In this document: positions 39,672 through 41,793 of the stretch, piece by piece
Numbering within the stretch: the stretch's first letter is position 1
Layout of the letters: the number at the start of each line of letters is the position of its first letter
Assembly (NCBI GenBank): GCA_964598495.1
Contig: CAZRBY010000017.1
Coordinates: 1-41,793, forward strand
DNA from: Cacconaster sp964598495
GTDB taxonomy: Bacteria > Bacteroidota > Bacteroidia > Bacteroidales > UBA932
Direction of reading: 5' to 3'
DNA length: 41,793 nucleotides
Made by a program: the position numbers and the translations under genes
The notes under the pieces: generated by a model
Told to the model about the DNA's origin: nothing
What the model saw: the letters and a program-made list of their open reading frames with translations, nothing else
Databases searched by the model: none

Positions 39672-40736
39672 ATGACTCCCGATTTTAAGATTCAATCCAT
39701 CGGCCTGATGTCGGGCACCTCGCTTGACGGACTCGATGTCTGCTGCTGCACTTTTACACGTAAAAACGGAAAATGGGATTTCACGATAGACTGTGCTCGT
39801 GGATATGACTACCCTGAAGACATGAAACATATCCTTGGTACAGGCGCACAGCAGATGAGTGCGCTCGATTTTATCACTTTTCACAGTGCTTACGGGAAGT
39901 TTCTCGGAGAGAAGGTCAATCTATTTATGGAGGAATTCGGCGTAAGGCCTGATATCATTGCTTCACACGGCCATACGATATTCCACGAACCGCATAAGAA
40001 GGTTATGTACCAGATCGGTGACGGCGCTGTAATTGCCGCTGAGACCGGAATTCCTACCATATCGGATTTCCGCAGATTGGATATAATGTTGGGCGGTCAA
40101 GGGGCTCCGCTAGTGCCTATTGGCGACAGAATGCTCTTTTCAGACTATGATTATTGTCTCAATATCGGCGGTTTTTCCAATATTTCTTTTGAAAAAGAGG
40201 GTAAACGGGTGGCATATGACATCAGTCCCGTCAATTATGTCTTCAATCGTTATACTCGCCAAATAGGCCTCGAATATGACAAGGATGGGAATATTGCACG
40301 CAGCGGAGAGATATGTCAGCCCCTACTCGAAGAGCTGAATGAACTTGAATTCTATCATAAAGAAGGTCCTAAATCACTCGGGCGCGAATGGGTTGAGGAA
40401 CTCATATTCCCTATGATTGATCAATATGGTCTCTCATTGCCTGAAAGGCTGCGTACATTTTGCGAACATGCCGCATTCCAGGTCTCTCGTGTCACCTCAT
40501 CGGGCAAGCGTTTACTCATTACCGGAGGCGGAGCCTTAAATAAATTCCTTGTAGAGCGAATTTCAGCCCTTACAGGCTGCGAAATAGTAATTCCCGACCC
40601 GATCATCATCGAATACAAAGAAGCCCTTATTTTCGCTCTTTTAGGAGCATTATATATGGCAGACCAGCCAAGCTGTCTCTCCTCCGTTACCGGAGCTTCA
40701 CGCGACAACATCGGCGGAATGTTATTTAAGATATAG
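39672..40736 (+). CDS. anmK: Anhydro-N-acetylmuramic acid kinase
   Basis: This is a 354-aa ASKHA kinase of the usual length. IGLMSGTSLDGLDVCC binds phosphate. SHGHTIFHEP, TISDFRRLDIMLGGQGAPLVP (with the catalytic Asp) and CLNIGGFSNIS are AnmK blocks, and LLITGGGALNKFL lines the adenine site. It phosphorylates and opens anhydro-MurNAc made by lytic transglycosylases, feeding MurNAc-6-phosphate to recycling. It follows the peptidoglycan-cleaving genes, 110 nt after the peptidase, so the group reads as wall turnover and salvage. A terminator follows at once. Confidence 0.95.
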   Translation: MTPDFKIQSIGLMSGTSLDGLDVCCCTFTRKNGKWDFTIDCARGYDYPEDMKHILGTGAQQMSALDFITFHSAYGKFLGEKVNLFMEEFGVRPDIIASHGHTIFHEPHKKVMYQIGDGAVIAAETGIPTISDFRRLDIMLGGQGAPLVPIGDRMLFSDYDYCLNIGGFSNISFEKEGKRVAYDISPVNYVFNRYTRQIGLEYDKDGNIARSGEICQPLLEELNELEFYHKEGPKSLGREWVEELIFPMIDQYGLSLPERLRTFCEHAAFQVSRVTSSGKRLLITGGGALNKFLVERISALTGCEIVIPDPIIIEYKEALIFALLGALYMADQPSCLSSVTGASRDNIGGMLFKI

Positions 40737-40747
40737 TATTGAAATTG

Positions 40748-40772
40748 AGCTCGGTATGACACCGGGCTTTTT
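40748..40772 (+). terminator. Rho-independent terminator after anmK
   Basis: The 8-bp stem agctcggt (40748-40755) with accgggct (40761-40768; one T-G pair) has a 5-nt loop and is followed by a T run. It lies 12 nt after the anmK stop. Confidence 0.85.
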
Positions 40773-40859
40773 CATTTTAGCCTCTTACCTATGCAACGTT
40801 TTTGCTACTTTTTGCATCTTATATATAAGTACTTGGTTTATTAGCAACAATATAGCACT

Positions 40860-41309
40860 ATGAAGACGAGAATAGTCCTATTCGTGATGATTGCCACCCT
40901 ACTTCTTGGGGCGGGTTGTGAAAAAATGCCGGCCGATATAAGAAATATTACTCTTTACAACCAGCCTTTAAGTGTTATAAAGCATTGTATTCAAGGCAAG
41001 TGGAAAGTTGTATATGGAAAAGGAGGATTTAATGCCATACAGTTGCATTATTGGGATGATTATTACATGGAATTCACAAAAAATAATCGTATTATTATTT
41101 CAATTGATGGGGTTATCGATTATGAAAATAGCAAAATAAGGTGGGATAAAGATTGTAATGGTTACACAGGATACAAAGAATGTGTTTATGTTGCAGAATT
41201 TATTAATAAATCGTTCCCTCTTGTAATTGATAAAATCCAGAACGATACATTAATTGTCCATGAACTTGGGTTAAACCCAATTTATTATCATCTGATTAAA
41301 ACAAAATAA
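40860..41309 (+). CDS. Small lipoprotein of unknown function
   Basis: This is a 149-aa protein starting MKTRIVLFVMIATLLLGAGC, a clear lipoprotein signal with Cys 20. The mature part has alternating short beta strands (GKWKVVYGKGGF, YYMEFTKNNRIIISIDG, NDTLIVHELGLNPIYYHLI), as in lipocalin-like proteins of Bacteroidota that report a fit between stored and free forms of small molecules. The exact family is not certain. The second half is A+T-richer than its neighbours. It stands alone between two terminators. Confidence 0.75.
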   Translation: MKTRIVLFVMIATLLLGAGCEKMPADIRNITLYNQPLSVIKHCIQGKWKVVYGKGGFNAIQLHYWDDYYMEFTKNNRIIISIDGVIDYENSKIRWDKDCNGYTGYKECVYVAEFINKSFPLVIDKIQNDTLIVHELGLNPIYYHLIKTK

Positions 41310-41360
41310 CGAGATAAAACCAATATGCCCGCAAAGCTTGGGCGCTTTAACATTGTACAA

Positions 41361-41397
41361 AAAATAGAGCCTGGTAATTGTACCGGGCTCTATTTTT
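41361..41397. terminator. Strong bidirectional terminator
   Basis: The 11-bp stem aaaatagagcc (41361-41371) with ggctctatttt (41386-41396) continues into inner pairs and is flanked by A and T runs. It ends both the lipoprotein gene and the convergent etfA gene. Confidence 0.9.
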
Positions 41398-41425
41398 CTA
41401 TTAATATTCCTTAGACTCTCCAAGG

Positions 41426-41793
41426 CTATTTTGCCATCTCTTTTTTGAGGCGTTCGGTGAGTAGCGGAACGACAGTATTAAGGTCGCATACGATACCCAG
41501 GTCAGCAACTGCAAAAATGGGAGCGAATTTGTCCTTGTTGACAGCAATGATGCATTCCGATTCCTCCATACCTGCGAGGTGTTGTATGGCCCCGGAGATA
41601 CCGAGAGCGAAATAGACATCTGGACGTACGGTCTTACCTGTCTGTCCTACCTGACGGTCGTGAGGCATATTGCCTGCGTCAACCATTGCACGTGAAGATG
41701 AAACCTCTCCACCAACTACTTTAGCCAGTTCGCGAAGTTTGTCAAATCCGGCAACACAGCCCACTCCCCTACCACCTGAACCGAAGATTTTGG
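41426..41793 (-). CDS. etfA: Electron transfer flavoprotein alpha subunit (C-terminal part)
   Basis: The last 121 codons are present and the gene continues beyond the right edge. The frame reads KIFGSGGRGVGC at the edge, then SSRAMVDAGNMPHDRQVGQTGKTVRPDVYFALGISGAIQHLAGM and a closing VPLLTERLKKEMAK. The GGRG, SR, QVGQTG and GISGAIQH blocks are the FAD-binding C-terminal domain of EtfA. With EtfB it carries electrons from acyl-CoA dehydrogenases or bifurcating enzymes. The bases up to 41793 remain open in frame, so the start is not in the window. Confidence 0.95.
   Translation of the reverse strand, partial: KIFGSGGRGVGCVAGFDKLRELAKVVGGEVSSSRAMVDAGNMPHDRQVGQTGKTVRPDVYFALGISGAIQHLAGMEESECIIAVNKDKFAPIFAVADLGIVCDLNTVVPLLTERLKKEMAK

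Noticed and set aside
1..41793. CRISPR arrays, insertion sequences, prophage, rRNA operons
   Set aside because: I saw no regularly spaced repeats with unique spacers, no transposase or integrase motifs, no terminal repeats around genes and no rRNA-like conserved stretches.

Overview
The window looks like a chromosomal segment of a Bacteroidales bacterium (phylum Bacteroidota). Coding density is high and base composition is moderate. Many genes are preceded by the Bacteroidota promoter pattern (TTTG, 19-20 nt, TAnnTTTG), and almost none by a strong Shine-Dalgarno. The protein families fit too: a BlaI/BlaR1-TonB hybrid, CarboxypepD_reg proteins, and an M1 peptidase with GGMEH. No rRNA, tRNA, CRISPR array, transposase or prophage was recognised. 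I cannot name the genus.

Layout. 1-2.5 kb: the start of a YhhQ-type queuosine-precursor transporter (cut by the window edge), a possible small RNA, an HD-AlkD fusion protein, and a ParD antitoxin with no ParE. 2.5-4.5 kb: a membrane-anchored endonuclease/exonuclease/phosphatase and a stand-alone acyltransferase-fold protein. 4.7-11.9 kb: a full efflux operon (TetR, TolC-like channel, HlyD-like adaptor, two ABC ATPases, two ABC-2 permeases, a small membrane protein), with a palindrome in the tetR leader. 11.9-15.1 kb: a zinc-ribbon membrane protein, a CodA-type deaminase, and a convergent MFS transporter. 15.2-18.1 kb: BlaI repressor, M56 sensor peptidase with a TonB C-terminus, and a TPR protein. 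18.1-20.3 kb (minus strand): a WYL regulator, then a HIRAN / SIMPL / zinc-ribbon operon with an imperfect palindrome over its promoter. 21.2-22.8 kb (minus strand): an Xre / ImmA-IrrE peptidase / PIN operon of toxin-antitoxin or stress-switch type. 23-30.7 kb: mnmE with a coding minisatellite, an AraC regulator, a CarboxypepD_reg protein, rlmD, an EF-hand-like small protein, an MscS channel and a Nudix hydrolase. 30.7-34.3 kb: a GMP synthase lacking a working glutaminase domain, a 62-aa Cys-rich protein, and rfbA-rfbB. 34.4-40.7 kb: an envelope and peptidoglycan group (CapA-VanY fusion, NlpC/P60-LysM, M1 aminopeptidase lipoprotein, anmK). The window ends with a small lipoprotein and the 3' part of etfA.

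Most notable. (1) GuaA has no glutaminase nucleophile and no second half of that domain. (2) MnmE carries in-frame 18-bp tandem repeats coding a hexapeptide array in its G domain. (3) The WYL-HIRAN-SIMPL-Zn-ribbon cluster and the Xre-M78-PIN operon are the best candidates for poorly described systems. (4) There are two unusual fusions, HD-AlkD and CapA-VanY. (5) Several near-perfect palindromes lie exactly on promoters (parD, tetR, codA, blaI, HIRAN operon, mscS/mutT), which gives a set of testable operators.
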